This document shows, piece by piece, positions 21,382 through 31,303 of a DNA stretch of 64,000 nucleotides. Below the pieces are notes generated by a model. It saw only the letters and a list, made by a program, of their open reading frames with translations, searched no databases and was not told the origin of the DNA. The stretch spans positions 62,001 through 126,000 of the forward strand of contig JAFEMH010000336.1 in assembly GCA_022495995.1 (NCBI GenBank), in the 5' to 3' direction. This DNA is from Adenophora triphylla var. japonica (lineage: Eukaryota > Streptophyta > Magnoliopsida > Asterales > Campanulaceae). Position 1 is the first letter of the stretch, and each line of letters opens with the position of its first letter. Position numbers and translations under genes: made by a program.

Positions 21382-22147
21382 ATGATCGTCTGCAACAAGC
21401 CTGTTGTTTCTCCTCCTGGCTTATTTATGGGGAAAGCTGGGATAGTGAGTGCTCAATGTAGCTTTGTGACTGGAAGTAGGTTGAACTTCCCTCAGCAGAG
21501 GTCTCAGGCTTCTAAAGCTACACCTAAATTATTGAAACGAGAGAAAGCTATCTGTGCTGCAGCTTCTCAAGACAAAATTCTGGTGGCAAACAGAGGTGAA
21601 ATAGTTGTTCGTTTGATTTGAACTGCTCATGAGCTGGGTATACCTTGTGTTGCAGTTTATTCAACAATAGATAAAGATGCACTTCATGTGAAACTGGTCG
21701 ATGAAGCAGTTTGCATCGGTGAAGCTCCAAGTAATCAATCATATTTAGTGATACCAAATGTCCTAGCTGCTGCCATCAGCCGCGGGTGTACAATGTTACA
21801 TCCTGGATATGGTTTCCTTTCTGAGAATGCAAGTTTTGTTGAAATGTGCAAAGTGCATAGAATCAACTTCATTGGGCCCAGACCAAACAATATTCGTGTC
21901 ATGGGTGACAAGGCTACTGCCAGGGAGACCATGAAGAACGCTGGTGTTCCAACTGTACCCGGAAGCGAGGGATTGTTGCAGAGCACTGAGGAAGCTATAA
22001 GGGTTGCAGATGAGATTGGCTACCCTGTGATGATCAAGGCTACAGCAGGTGGTGGAGGACGTGGAATGCGTCTTGCTAAAGAGCCTGAAGAATTTGTGAA
22101 ATTGTTACAGCAAGCTAAGAGTGAGGCTGCTGCAGCATTTGAAAATG
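21382..22147 (+). pseudogene. CAC2: Captured fragment of plastid biotin carboxylase (acetyl-CoA carboxylase subunit), intronless
   Basis: About 255 codons match the N-terminal half of the plant plastid biotin carboxylase subunit. The transit-peptide region (MIVCNKPVVSPPG...) leads into DKILVANRGEI, GIPCVAVYSTIDKDALHV, DEAVCIGEAPSNQSYL, CTMLHPGYGFLSENA, RVMGDKATARETMKNAG and the ATP-grasp glycine loop KATAGGGGRGMRLAKEP. The match stops near AAAAFEND, so the rest of the ATP-grasp domain and the catalytic C-terminal part are missing. In its normal role the enzyme carboxylates biotin on the carrier protein for plastid fatty-acid synthesis. Plant CAC2 genes have many introns; none interrupts this copy, so it came from spliced RNA. 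One in-frame TGA (21619-21621) replaces an expected Arg codon of the CGA type. It is in frame with the upstream protease and the downstream gypsy tail. Confidence 0.93.
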
Positions 22148-22223
22148 ATGTCCGCGACCTGTCTGAATTTCATGGAGATCAGCCAGTAAACTCGTGGTCG
22201 AGTTCTTTCCCACCCGGAGAGAA

Positions 22224-22558
22224 TGATGCAGTGCTTACTGAAGTTTAGGTGCATTGTATGGATGTGAAGGGGCAACATCAGTTCATCGCATGTCCAAATT
22301 CAGTCATCCACAGAGGAAGCTCCAATGAATCTTTTTATAATCTATGTTTTTGACTTATCCAAATAATTATTAATAATGTTTCCTAGAAGCCTATAAATAG
22401 CCTAGAATATGGAGTTTCAAGGCAGATTTTGAGGTATTATGAACCAGTTTATGATAATATATTACTAGTTGAGTATTACTCCTAGTTTGTTCCTTTCTCT
22501 CGTAGTGTTGCTGAAATTTTACCAACTCCTTTTCTTTCTCTTATTAGTTCCCTCATCA
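22224..22558 (+). repeat. 3' LTR of the CAC2-carrying gypsy element
   Basis: TGATGCAGTGC...CCCTCATCA, 335 bp, with TATA box TATAAATAG at about 22392. The chimeric reading frame ends inside it (TAG at 22246-22248). The segment just before it (CACCCGGAGAGAA) is only weakly purine-rich. Confidence 0.95.
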
Positions 22559-22563
22559 CCTAG

Positions 22564-23254
22564 ACTTACTTCTTTTCCTCTCATTATTTTTACTGGATTC
22601 AGTCTTGTCATGTTGCTTATTCTGATTATTATTTCTTTGAGTAGGTCGTCCTCTCACCACATTAACCTCACCAACATTAGATGATTTACCCTTATTAACT
22701 CTTAACTCCAACTCTTTACTTTTTATCCCGTTAATCACAGTATCAAGTACAATTTCAGTTCTACCATACTTAATCGCAGATCTAACATCAGCATAAGAGT
22801 CAGGTATAGCATTCAAGAGCACAATAGGAGTATATTCATCAATGTTCTTATCACTAGTTTGCTTAATGTCTTGCACAAGTTTAGTAAACCGATCAATGTT
22901 ATCATCCATGTCTTTGTTTAAGTCCAATTTAAACTGAAAAAACTTTTTAAGCAAATACATCTTACTAGGTAATGATGTTTCAACATATACTTCTTCCAGT
23001 TTATCCCAAAAAGCTTTAGCATTATCATGTTTACCAACTTTTCTAATAACAGCAGGAGATAAATTCAAAATAATCGAAGAATAAGCATTTTCTTCCATTT
23101 CAAGTCTTAATGCTTGATTATCCGATTCAGCATGTTGTTCAGTTATAGTCTTGAAAACTTTTTCTTTAATTAAAATGCATTTCATTTTTTGTTGCCAAAT
23201 TGAAAAATCACCTTTGCCATTGAATGGCTCCATCATATAAACATTAGCAGCCAT
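22564..23254 (-). pseudogene. Copia gag (N-terminal part, cut by the gypsy insertion)
   Basis: The minus-strand ATG at 23254 begins MAANVYMMEPFNGKGDFSIWQQKMKC. The UBN2/Ty1-type gag domain follows (DNQALRLEMEENAYSSIILNLS, AFWDKLEEVYVETSLPSKMYLLKKFFQFKLD, DDNIDRFTKLVQDI) and then a Lys/Asn-rich segment (RNNNQNKQHDKTESSKNNE). The frame is open for about 230 codons up to the CCTAG target duplication. It would continue on the far side of the insertion into the CCHC knuckle at 19402. Gag forms the particle in which the element's RNA is reverse-transcribed. Confidence 0.85.
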
Positions 23255-23443
23255 AACAAATAATGAATTTCTAATTTCAAAAAAGCAGATAAGATATCTA
23301 ATAGAGCAAGTATCAAAGCACTCAAAAAACCTCAGCTGAATAACAAACAAAACGATTTTATTTTCCTTACCAAAGAAACCTTTTACTAGGTTTCTTATTT
23401 TACCGTTCACCGTTCGCAAAAGTACAACCAGGTGTAGAACCGG

Positions 23444-23455
23444 GCTCTGATACCA
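23444..23455 (-). other. Primer-binding site of the copia element
   Basis: On the minus strand it reads TGGTATCAGAGC one base after the 5' LTR end, matching the initiator tRNA-Met primer. Confidence 0.9.
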
Positions 23456-23456
23456 C

Positions 23457-24366
23457 TGTTGAGATTTCTCACCTCGAATGCCCAGGATTTTTGTGAACTC
23501 AAAACATGCACATGAAGCAAAACAAATGCAGAATGTTAGTAACAAAATCTGAAGAACAGAAAACTATAAATAAACTGTAATAGAAACTGAATTTAAACAG
23601 AGTAAAAGAGAGAAAGAAATCGGCTCAGGCCCAAGTATCCGAATACTCCGAAATCCAGCCACAAACCAAGGCACCGATTCAAGATGTTATTGAGAAACCA
23701 AGGCAGCAATGAGTCCCAAAACAGCCAGAACACAGACTCAAAATTCCAACTTAAGGAACACCCAAATCACAGCCTCTGTTGATCACAAAAACAACAGCCG
23801 AACCCAAGAAACACCAGACCCACACTCTCAATTACCTCGCCAAACAACACACACACACACACACACACACACGCAGACAGATTAAATCCCTAACTGAGGG
23901 AGAGCACCTAAACAGAATATGAGAGTAGAAGAAAACGACCTGAACCTCGAACAATCCTCACAAAGCTCTCAACTATACCTCTGCAAAGCTCACTAAACCC
24001 TCTGTATCTATCACCGAAAAAGACCTCAAAGTGTGTGTAAAAGACTCGTGTGTGTTCTGGCTGCAAAGAGAGGGCATGAGGAGTTTAAATAGGGGGCTGA
24101 AGGTAGAAGAGATAAGAAGGGGGAAGCAATTCAGAAGAGATAAAGCTTACCCGATAACAACCAACATTGGCGCAACAGAGGGAGCGAAGAAAAAGGACGC
24201 GAAGACTCTGAAGCGATGAAGAGACCAGGTCAATCTCAAATTGACGCTGTCAATGCGTTTGCTGGGAACAATTAAGGGATAAGAGAAATAAAAGGCCAGC
24301 AGACTTGGGCTACTAATTAGTTGGGCTGCTCTCATTTGGGTCAAGGCCTAAACAAATATAACGACA
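23457..24366 (-). repeat. 5' LTR of the copia element (910 bp)
   Basis: Partner of 14985-15839. On the plus strand it starts TGTTGAGATTTC and ends ATAACGACA. It has an extra block (about 23671-23702) that looks like a small local duplication around AACCAAGGCA, and a longer (AC)n run near 23848-23872. The flank TTAAC matches the CTAAC before the other LTR, with one change. Confidence 0.9.
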
Positions 24367-24406
24367 TTAACTATTGTATAAGCAATTTACAAGTCAGTAA
24401 AACATA

Positions 24407-24813
24407 CTCCCTCCGTCCCAGACCAAGGGTATATGGGGGGATTTCACGCTTCTTAAGAAATTTTTTAAAAAATGAATAAAAGTTAAATGTGAGATAGGGA
24501 ATAGTAATTAAATGTGTGGTAGAAAATATGAGAGATAATGTAAAAGTTAAATGTGTGGTAGGGAATAAGAGAAAGAATGTAAAAGTTAAAAATATTTAAT
24601 AGGAGAGAGAATTGAGTGGGAGGAATAGTAGTTAAATGTGTGGTAGGACATAGGAGAGAGAATGTATAAGGATATAATGAATGGTTTTTTTGTAAATATA
24701 TGAAGATGATAAGGGTATTAATATATTCAAAAACTTGCCTTTTTTGGAAATGAACTCTTGGTCTGGAACGTCCTAAAAGGGAAAGATGAACCCTTGATCT
24801 GAGACGGAGGGAG
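24407..24813. mobile_element. Stowaway-like MITE, 407 bp
   Basis: Bounded by TA dinucleotides. The left end is CTCCCTCCGTCCC and the right end GAGACGGAGGGAG, the typical terminal inverted repeat of plant Tc1/mariner-derived MITEs. The interior repeats segments with GGTAGGGAATAAGAGA and TAAAGTTAAA. No ORF. Confidence 0.85.
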
Positions 24814-25078
24814 TATTATTTATAAATGTTGAGAAGTCAATTGCAATATTTATTAATGGGAGTAATATTCTTTGGTTCTCGTAATTCATATCACATTTGA
24901 CTTGATTAAAATTTTTAAGAATTATGTTTTAGTTATTTAATTCTACATTACTTGCCTTATTTCTTTATATGTTGCTTTAGAAACGTGATATTTATTTTAC
25001 ACTAACTCAAAAAAGCAAAAAATTGACATTTATTATGAAATAGAGAGATTAACTAATAATATGTTTTACTTATATATA

Positions 25079-25081
<3 letters not shown>

Positions 25082-25173
<92 letters not shown>
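25082..25173. repeat. (TA)n microsatellite
   Basis: About 46 uninterrupted TA units. Apparent reading frames across it are artefacts. Confidence 0.95.
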
Positions 25174-25176
<3 letters not shown>

Positions 25177-25700
25177 AAACAATACTCCTCTGTTACATTC
25201 GAAAAGACACAAAATTGTTTTTGCACAAAAATTAAAAAAAAAATATATAGTGAAATAAGTGTTGTGGATATAAAAAATGACGAGAAAAGAGAATGTGGAG
25301 TAAGAAATAATGAATGAATATTTATTATGAGCATAATTAGTGAGTCTATTAAATAAAGAAGTATTAAAAAATTACCATTTTAAAATTGTGCATTTTTGAA
25401 TGGGACATATAAAATAAAATTTTGTGACTTTTCAAATGAATCGAAGGAAGGAAGTATATAATTATCTCCTTCTATTTCTTGCTATGTTTTAAGTGTTTCA
25501 AAATGGAGAAAGTCTAATCACTGAAGTAATAGTGATACCCAATATTCCAAACAAAATAAATACGGAGTATATATTTTTAGAGGAAAAAAAAAACATATTA
25601 ACATTTATCAACTTTGTGTAAAATAAAAAGAGTAAATTTCATAATTTTAGGTCTAAGAATAATAAAGAAGATTCTGACAACTTGATATCCTAAGGATATA

Positions 25701-25969
25701 CTCCCTCCGTCCCACCCAACTGTGAACCATTGATCAAGGCACACCGATTAAGAAATATTATTAAGATAATAAAAATGTGTGGTGGAAAATGAAAAGAGAA
25801 AATGAGTAGAGTAAATAGTAGGTTGATTGAATAAATTGTATGGTGGAGAATGAGTGGGTGGAGTAGGGAGAATAGAAAATATTAAAGGACATATCATTTA
25901 TGGTAGTTCACACTGAGCAGGGATGGACCAAAAGGGAAATAAGTGTATACTGAGCTGGGTCGGAGGGAG
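25701..25969. mobile_element. Stowaway-like MITE, 269 bp
   Basis: TA-flanked, with ends CTCCCTCCGTCCCACC and GGGTCGGAGGGAG. The interior (AATATTATTAAGATAAT, then ATGTGTGGTGGAAAATG) matches the element at 42615, so the two belong to the same family. Confidence 0.85.
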
Positions 25970-26149
25970 TATAGAAGGAGATATTTAAAATAAATACGCA
26001 ATATTTACATAATCTTATTAGTTTCGTCTATTTTTATATTATATTACAACAAAATATAAATTCTGGCATTTGAATGTACCTAATTATAAATATGCAAAAA
26101 TAAAGTCACAATGAGCAGTAATTCGAGTCACATTCGATATATATATATA

Positions 26150-26420
26150 CTCCCTCCGTCTCATCTTTTTACAGACTTTTGGGTTTTGCATGGAATTAAG
26201 AAGGAAATATTATATTGAAAGTGTTGTGAGTGTGAAAATAAAATAGGAGAGAGAATGAGTGGAGAGATAGTAAATTATAATGGTGATGTGAGTATTAAAA
26301 TAATGTAGGAGAGAGAATGAGTGGAGAGAATAGTAAAGATTCCTTTCCATTTTAGGAAAGTATATATTATTGTGGGACGTCCAAAAAGGAAAATTTATAT
26401 ATTATCATGGGGCGGAGGGA

Positions 26421-26421
<1 letters not shown>
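26150..26421. mobile_element. Stowaway-like MITE, 272 bp
   Basis: TA-flanked, with ends CTCCCTCCGTCTCATC and GGGGCGGAGGGAG. It contains two copies of TAGGAGAGAGAATGAGTGG. The right end abuts a (TA)n run. Confidence 0.85.

Positions 26422-26497
<76 letters not shown>
26422..26497. repeat. (TA)n microsatellite
   Basis: About 38 TA units beginning at the duplicated TA of the adjacent Stowaway element, suggesting that the microsatellite grew from the insertion-site dinucleotide. Confidence 0.95.
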
Positions 26498-26502
<5 letters not shown>

Positions 26503-26541
26503 GAAATTAAAGTTCGAGGATTCGATATTCACATCACTTTT

Positions 26542-27512
26542 TGTTGGAAAAAATAGTGTGTTTTGAAGAAAATTAATGGATTAATTTCTAAAGGGTAATT
26601 TTGTCAAATTACTTAAGTGGTTTAGTGTTTGTGAAATAAAATATTTATTTGTCCAAAATGGTTTTTGGATGAATTAAATATAAATGCTCAAAGGATTTAG
26701 CCCACTTATTGCTAATAAATTTTGATTTTGTAAATAAAAAATGGCTTTGAATTTTATCGAGGTGCTCACGGTGCGGCATTGTTGACTCGCCGAGCGAGCA
26801 TGACAAGGTCCAAAGTTTCGGATAAACATGCTCGGGCCGAGAAATATGCCTTGCTCTACCGAGCGGATCTCAGGCAAAGCCTTGCTCTACTGAGCAAGGT
26901 ACATGACTCGACCGAGCAGTTCTCCCGAGCGTATGTAATGTACCAATTATTAAATGTGAAAAACTGAAACGGAAATCATTATGGCTAAGATTTTCGATTT
27001 AATGGTTGGTTAATTTCGTAATAATTTTGTTTATTACATAATTAACAACAAATTTTCAGTTTTTAATCTTGGTTTTTGAAATGTTTAAATAGTTGTTTGT
27101 CAACAACATTTGAATACACTTGGAAAACCTTTTGGAAACACTTTTGAGCGAAAAATCACAGCAGAAACAAACTCTTACTCCTGCAATTCTCTTCCATTTC
27201 TCTTGTTGCATCTTGTTGCTTCATCCTTTGCCCTCTTAGTTTGCATTATAGAAGAAGAGGTGATTTAGTCCAAGCACGATTCAACTCGCCGGAAACTTTA
27301 GGTGCAAAGTGTCCCCGGTCCGCACGTTCTATCCTGTGAGACAAGCGATCCAAGCAAACTCAAGCACACTCGGTGAGGGATCGAATACGTCTTAAGGAGA
27401 CAGTGGTTTCATTGGGCTCGTGCATCAAAATTCAACAACTTATCCTTTATATTTTCAGTTTTTGTTAATTGTGTTTTATTTAATTTTCTGTAATTGTAAC
27501 ACCCTTGTAACA
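26542..27512 (+). repeat. Solo LTR, probably of a copia element (971 bp)
   Basis: Starts TGTTGGAAAAAATAG and ends CCCTTGTAACA. The 5-bp flanks are CTTTT on both sides (26537-26541 and 27513-27517), a perfect target duplication. No primer site or coding sequence adjoins either end, so it is a solo LTR left by recombination between two LTRs. The interior has several CTCG...CGAG motifs at 26786-26935. The 3' part has the GC-richer look common in copia R/U5 regions. Orientation is inferred from this layout only. Confidence 0.75.
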
Positions 27513-27926
27513 CTTTTAAAAGTAAATGTCACTCATTTAATAGTTTAATTCAGCATTAATAAAATATTAATAATAAGAAGCCCATTCACTTTTAAAAGAA
27601 ATTACTTTTGCAAGTGATCCTTGAAAATAAATATATATAAAAAAAAAAACTGTAATAGAAATTCAACTAGCACATGAATTTTGAAGGTTGTTTATAATTA
27701 ATAAGATAATCCATTCGTTTCACTTTAAATCAGATTATTTTTTGAACACGATGCTTAAAGAAAGTGAGATAGGAAAAAAGTGTAGTGAGTATAAAAATTA
27801 AAATAGGAAAGAGAATGAGTGAACAAGAAGTTGATCGGTGTCTTGTGTATAAAAGTAAAATAACAGATAGAATGAGGGAAAGTAATAGTGAAAATTCTTT
27901 GTTATTTTAAACAGTATGATTTAAGG

Positions 27927-29751
27927 CAGGGGTGTGCTCGGTACGGTTTGACTCGGTTTTAGCCTAAAACCGTTACCGAACCAAAAGTATTCGATTTCTA
28001 ATTTTAACAAACCGCCACCATTCGATTTTAGCTCGGTTCGATATAGTCGATTTTCGGCTTCGGTAAGTGTCGGTTCGATAATATTCGGTCTTAAAATCAA
28101 TCCACCAAAACAACACACACAACCAACCATGAGTCATCTTTTGTAAAGCATAACCAGTAATTCAATTTCAAGGTCACTAGTTTTATATCAATTAAATATA
28201 CGTAGAGAAACCATAAAAAAACATCCAAGCAAAGACACCAATTAACTAAGCCACATTGACTTTCATGCCTTCAGAAATCAAGTTTATCCAAACTGGGCTA
28301 GCTATACTAAAAGAGATTGAACACACTCCCATCGATTTAAATAGATGTTAATAATTGTCAAAATAACAATTTTAATAATTCATTCAATCCTGATTTCAAA
28401 AAGTAAAATTAAAAATTCATCAAAAATCCAAAAGATGACAAAAACATCTTCAATGCAATGACTAAAATCCTTTAGAAAACAAAATGCAACTGTCAGTACT
28501 CAGTAATTTTTGCATCATACTTTGCACCAAAACAAACTTCAAATGTCCATTGAATTGCTTGAAAAGAAGAAATAATAGAACTCCTGCTGCATGACAAATA
28601 ATAACATCAAATAGTAATCAAACAGAAATCAACAAGGAATCGAAGCAAACAGAAGCTACAAGCTACATTGTTCCATTAAGCAAACAGAGGTTGCAGAGAG
28701 AAATATTGTCTTGCTGAGATTGAAAAGCTTATAAGCCAAGTGAATGTAACACCAGCAGAGGTTGCAGAGGAACTCATGACAAGTGAAGAAGCTGATGCAG
28801 AACTCATTCTGTAGCTTATAAGCTTTTCAATTTCAGCCGCACATGACCCTTCTCTTCAACGGCTTCCTCATTCCCATTTTTCTCTTTCTTGCTTTCATTT
28901 CCTCCTTCATTACCATTATGTTCATCAGCTTGCATCTCACGGTTCTCGCTTTGATCCTCAATATCAACATCAATAGGTTTCATCTACAAAAACACAATCA
29001 TATTTTAGCATATGGAGTAGCACAACAGAGAAATAATAGCAAAACTAACATCAAAATTTCATAAACTTTTTATGCTTCACACGTGATTTATTTGACTATA
29101 GATAAACTAAAGAAAGAAAGGATAATCGAAAAAGGGAGACCGATCTCCTGTTGAAGAGAGGTTTGGAGGGCGTGCCGTGTATGGCCGAGGGAGAGGGGAG
29201 GTTTGCTTGCAAGGTAGGAGCGACGTGTGAGGTTAGAGGAGGAGAGGAGACGGAATGGGAGGCGGTGCGAATCACTGCGATGGAGGCGATGGCGATGCGA
29301 TATTGCGAATTGCGATCAAGCGATGGGGGAGGCGAATACGAATAGTCGGCGTCAGGCTGGTTAAAGGATATTTAATTTGGCTAATTGGCTAATTGGCCAA
29401 ATTAAAGGATATTCAAGCGATGTGAGGTTAAAGGATATTTAATTTGGCTAATTGGCTTTGACTTTGATAAGATTTACTAAATCTTGTAAATCTTGAAAAT
29501 AATTTTCATTTATTTAATATATATGAAAATTGAATAGACGTAAAATTATAGTAAATGTTATGAATATTTATTATTTAGAAGCATATTGGTATGGTTCGGT
29601 GTGAGTAATTTGTGTGAAATCATGTATCCCAAATCGAACCGATAGATTCGATTTTTCAATATTTTATAAATTGTACCTATCAAATTAACCGTTTGTGCAG
29701 TTTTTCGGCGTCAATTTTTCGGTTTTATTAGATTTTTTCGATTAACCCCTA
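27927..29751 (-). mobile_element. Non-autonomous hAT element, 1825 bp
   Basis: Flanked by a perfect 8-bp target duplication ATTTAAGG (27919-27926, 29752-29759). The ends are CAGGGGTGTG and, in inverse, TAGGGGTTAA, which fits hAT terminal repeats (YAGGG). Subterminal regions are rich in CGGTTCG/CGGTTTT motifs in both orientations. The interior has a GC-richer block (29100-29345) and a 55-codon acidic frame (28983-28816) but no transposase domain. It also has a local tandem duplication around TTAAAGGATATTTAATTTGG (29360-29455). Confidence 0.8.
28816..28983 (-). CDS. Small acidic/lysine-rich ORF inside the hAT element
   Basis: 55 codons from ATG at 28983: MKPIDVDIEDQSENREM, then EHNGNEGGNESKKEKNGNEE, ending LKLKSL and TAA. 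An acceptor-like TTTTTGTAG directly precedes the ATG, and upstream there is a GC-rich leader. It may be the first coding exon of a hAT transposase whose body was deleted; N-termini of such proteins are often acidic. No domain was recognised. Confidence 0.3.
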   Translation of the reverse strand: MKPIDVDIEDQSENREMQADEHNGNEGGNESKKEKNGNEEAVEEKGHVRLKLKSL

Positions 29752-29813
29752 ATTTAAGGTGAGACAAAATAAAATAAAAAATCTATTTAAGGTTAGACAA
29801 AGAAACATAAGTA

Positions 29814-30090
29814 CTCCCTCCGTCCCACAATACTTGATACACTTTTCTATTTTGGGCGTCCCACTGATAAGTCACACTTCCTAAAATGGCAAAGAATCTT
29901 TATTATTCCCTTCACTCATTCTCTCTCCTACATTATTTTAATACTCACAACACCATTATAATTTACTATTCTCTCCACTCATTCTCTCTCCTACTTAACT
30001 ATCTACACTCACAACACATCAACCTTTTTACTTTTTTCTTAATTTCCGTACAAAACAATAACTGTGTCAAGTATTACAGGATGGAGGGAG
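29814..30090. mobile_element. Stowaway-like MITE, 277 bp
   Basis: TA-flanked, with ends CTCCCTCCGTCCCACA and AGGATGGAGGGAG. It contains a duplicated CACTCATTCTCTCTCCTAC. It lies about 200 bp downstream of the 3' end of the RING gene. Confidence 0.85.
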
Positions 30091-30286
30091 TATATGGTTA
30101 ACTGTACATTCAAAATTTACTTTATGATTGATTTGGATTCATCTATGATAGCATCAGCATCAGAACTATTAATTTTACATAATGATGAAAAGTAACCTCT
30201 AACAATATTCTAAGCCTAATAATCCGCGAAATATAATACCGGCCGGTAGGCCGGCCGGCCAATAGAGACGTTAAGACAGAGCCGCC

Positions 30287-30688
30287 TCACGAGTGCTTGC
30301 AGGAGGAAGCGGTGGGCGCTTTGAACGCTGGATTTCTGCAAAACGGACACGAAAATCGGCTCCGGTGAAGCTCGTTCTGCAAGCAACTCGTGTGAAACAC
30401 ATGCTTGCACCGACTGAGTTGACTCACTACATCTTCTCTCTCGTATTCTTCCGAGCAAACGAAGCAGGTTTCGTCAATCGATCGGTGCCTCCTTGCTTGT
30501 AAATCTTCAAATCGAATGATCGGAAGATCTAATAAGCACGCTTCTCCTTCTCGGCGGCAATTGTCGTCTTCATTTGTGATGAAATTTTGCACCATTTTGA
30601 GGAGATCCTTTCTGACTCGAAGAACTGGAATCAACATGAGGCAAGAGAAGACGAATGCAGGAACAATTGAAACGCCATAAATCATCAT
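30287..30688 (-). CDS. RING-H2 zinc-finger protein, probable membrane-anchored E3 ubiquitin ligase
   Basis: A 133-codon intronless ORF from ATG at 30688 to TGA at 30287. Residues about 4-24 (YGVSIVPAFVFSCLMLIPVL) are hydrophobic and look like a signal-anchor helix. The C-terminal half has a complete RING-H2 finger: CFVC at about 75-78, then CKHVFHTSC and CPFC, with spacing Cx2C...CxHx2Hx2C...Cx2C. Small proteins of this type in plants (RHA/BRH1-like) act as E3 ligases that bring an E2 to substrates. The ATG is chosen for its position after a TATA box 70 bp upstream. It is the only intact-looking host gene in the window. The short GC-rich stretch with repeated GGCCGG at 30239-30260 lies just past its stop. 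Confidence 0.8.
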   Translation of the reverse strand: MMIYGVSIVPAFVFSCLMLIPVLRVRKDLLKMVQNFITNEDDNCRREGEACLLDLPIIRFEDLQARRHRSIDETCFVCSEEYEREDVVSQLSRCKHVFHTSCLQNELHRSRFSCPFCRNPAFKAPTASSCKHS

Positions 30689-30756
30689 AATTTCTTAATC
30701 TCTTTTAAGTTCAACTTTTTGCAATTGGTGTGGAGAATGATGAATGAGGAGAAGAC

Positions 30757-30764
30757 TTTATAAA
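30757..30764 (-). promoter_or_regulatory. TATA box of the RING-H2 gene
   Basis: Minus-strand TTTATAAA about 70 bp upstream of the ATG at 30688. The intervening leader is pyrimidine- and A-rich with no upstream ATG in the sense direction. Confidence 0.55.
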
Positions 30765-31080
30765 CTGAATTGCGTTGCCACTTGCGAGGGGGTACAATAA
30801 GTTGGGTGGGATTTATTAGGGGCCCACCACCTGCCGTGCTTGCTACATCCAAATAATAACTTTTTGGGTCCTATTTGAAAAAAAAAATATCTCGTTTTAT
30901 TTATTTTTTTCTAAGTTAAGTTTCAATATTTTGAATTTATGTTTTTTCAAATAATTGGACTTTATTAAAATTTTTGAATTAATTTTATTAATAAATCCTA
31001 AAATTACGAGTAGTATTGTTCTTTTTAAGGGTACTTGTAGTATCCAAGAATCTGCACATTATGGGGGGGGGGCATCTGCA

Positions 31081-31268
31081 GAATTTTTTCTTAAATAATA
31101 CTTTTTTAAAATTTTATTTACCAAAATGATTTACTGTTCAAACTTTTTCCCAAAATGTCCCATTTTTTAAAAACTCGCTACACCGTGTAGCGAGTTTATA
31201 ATTTTTCAATTAAAATCGCTACACGGTGTAGCGATTTTAAATTTACTAAATTTTATTTAATATTTATG

Positions 31269-31303
<35 letters not shown>

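Larger units (their letters stand above)
19403..22558 (+). mobile_element. Young gypsy-derived element carrying a biotin carboxylase cDNA fragment
   Basis: Two 335-bp LTRs (19403-19737, 22224-22558) differ at three positions that I can see. The 5-bp target duplication CCTAG is perfect (19398-19402, 22559-22563) and rejoins the copia gag frame. Inside, on the plus strand, lie a tRNA-Met-type primer site, gypsy gag, zinc knuckle and protease, then about 766 bp of spliced host CAC2 sequence, then a short tail resembling the end of a gypsy polyprotein (EFHGDQPVNSWSS...PPGEND) running into the 3' LTR. RT, RNase H and integrase are absent, so it moved in trans. Confidence 0.92.
14985..24366 (-). 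mobile_element. Complete but decayed Ty1/copia element with a nested gypsy element
   Basis: Two long LTRs (14985-15839 and 23457-24366) flank a minus-strand gag-pol. The 5' LTR is followed by a tRNA-Met-type primer site (TGGTATCAGAGC on the minus strand), and the other LTR is preceded by a purine tract (AAGGTGGAGAA). The flanks CTAAC and TTAAC are a target duplication with one change. Gag is split at CCTAG by the 3156-bp element at 19403-22558. Several stops and frameshifts interrupt pol. Domain order gag, zinc knuckle, protease, integrase, RT, RNase H is copia-like. Confidence 0.9.

Noticed and set aside
25080..25334. ORFs across the (TA)n runs
   Set aside because: Tyr-Ile repeats come from the microsatellite; there is no coding support.
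30239..30262. GGCCGG repeats after the RING gene as a terminator or regulatory hairpin
   Set aside because: Short and isolated; eukaryotic terminators are not recognised this way.
30216..30502. Other-frame ORFs across the RING-H2 gene
   Set aside because: The RING frame has a complete zinc-ligand set and a promoter; the others are shadows.
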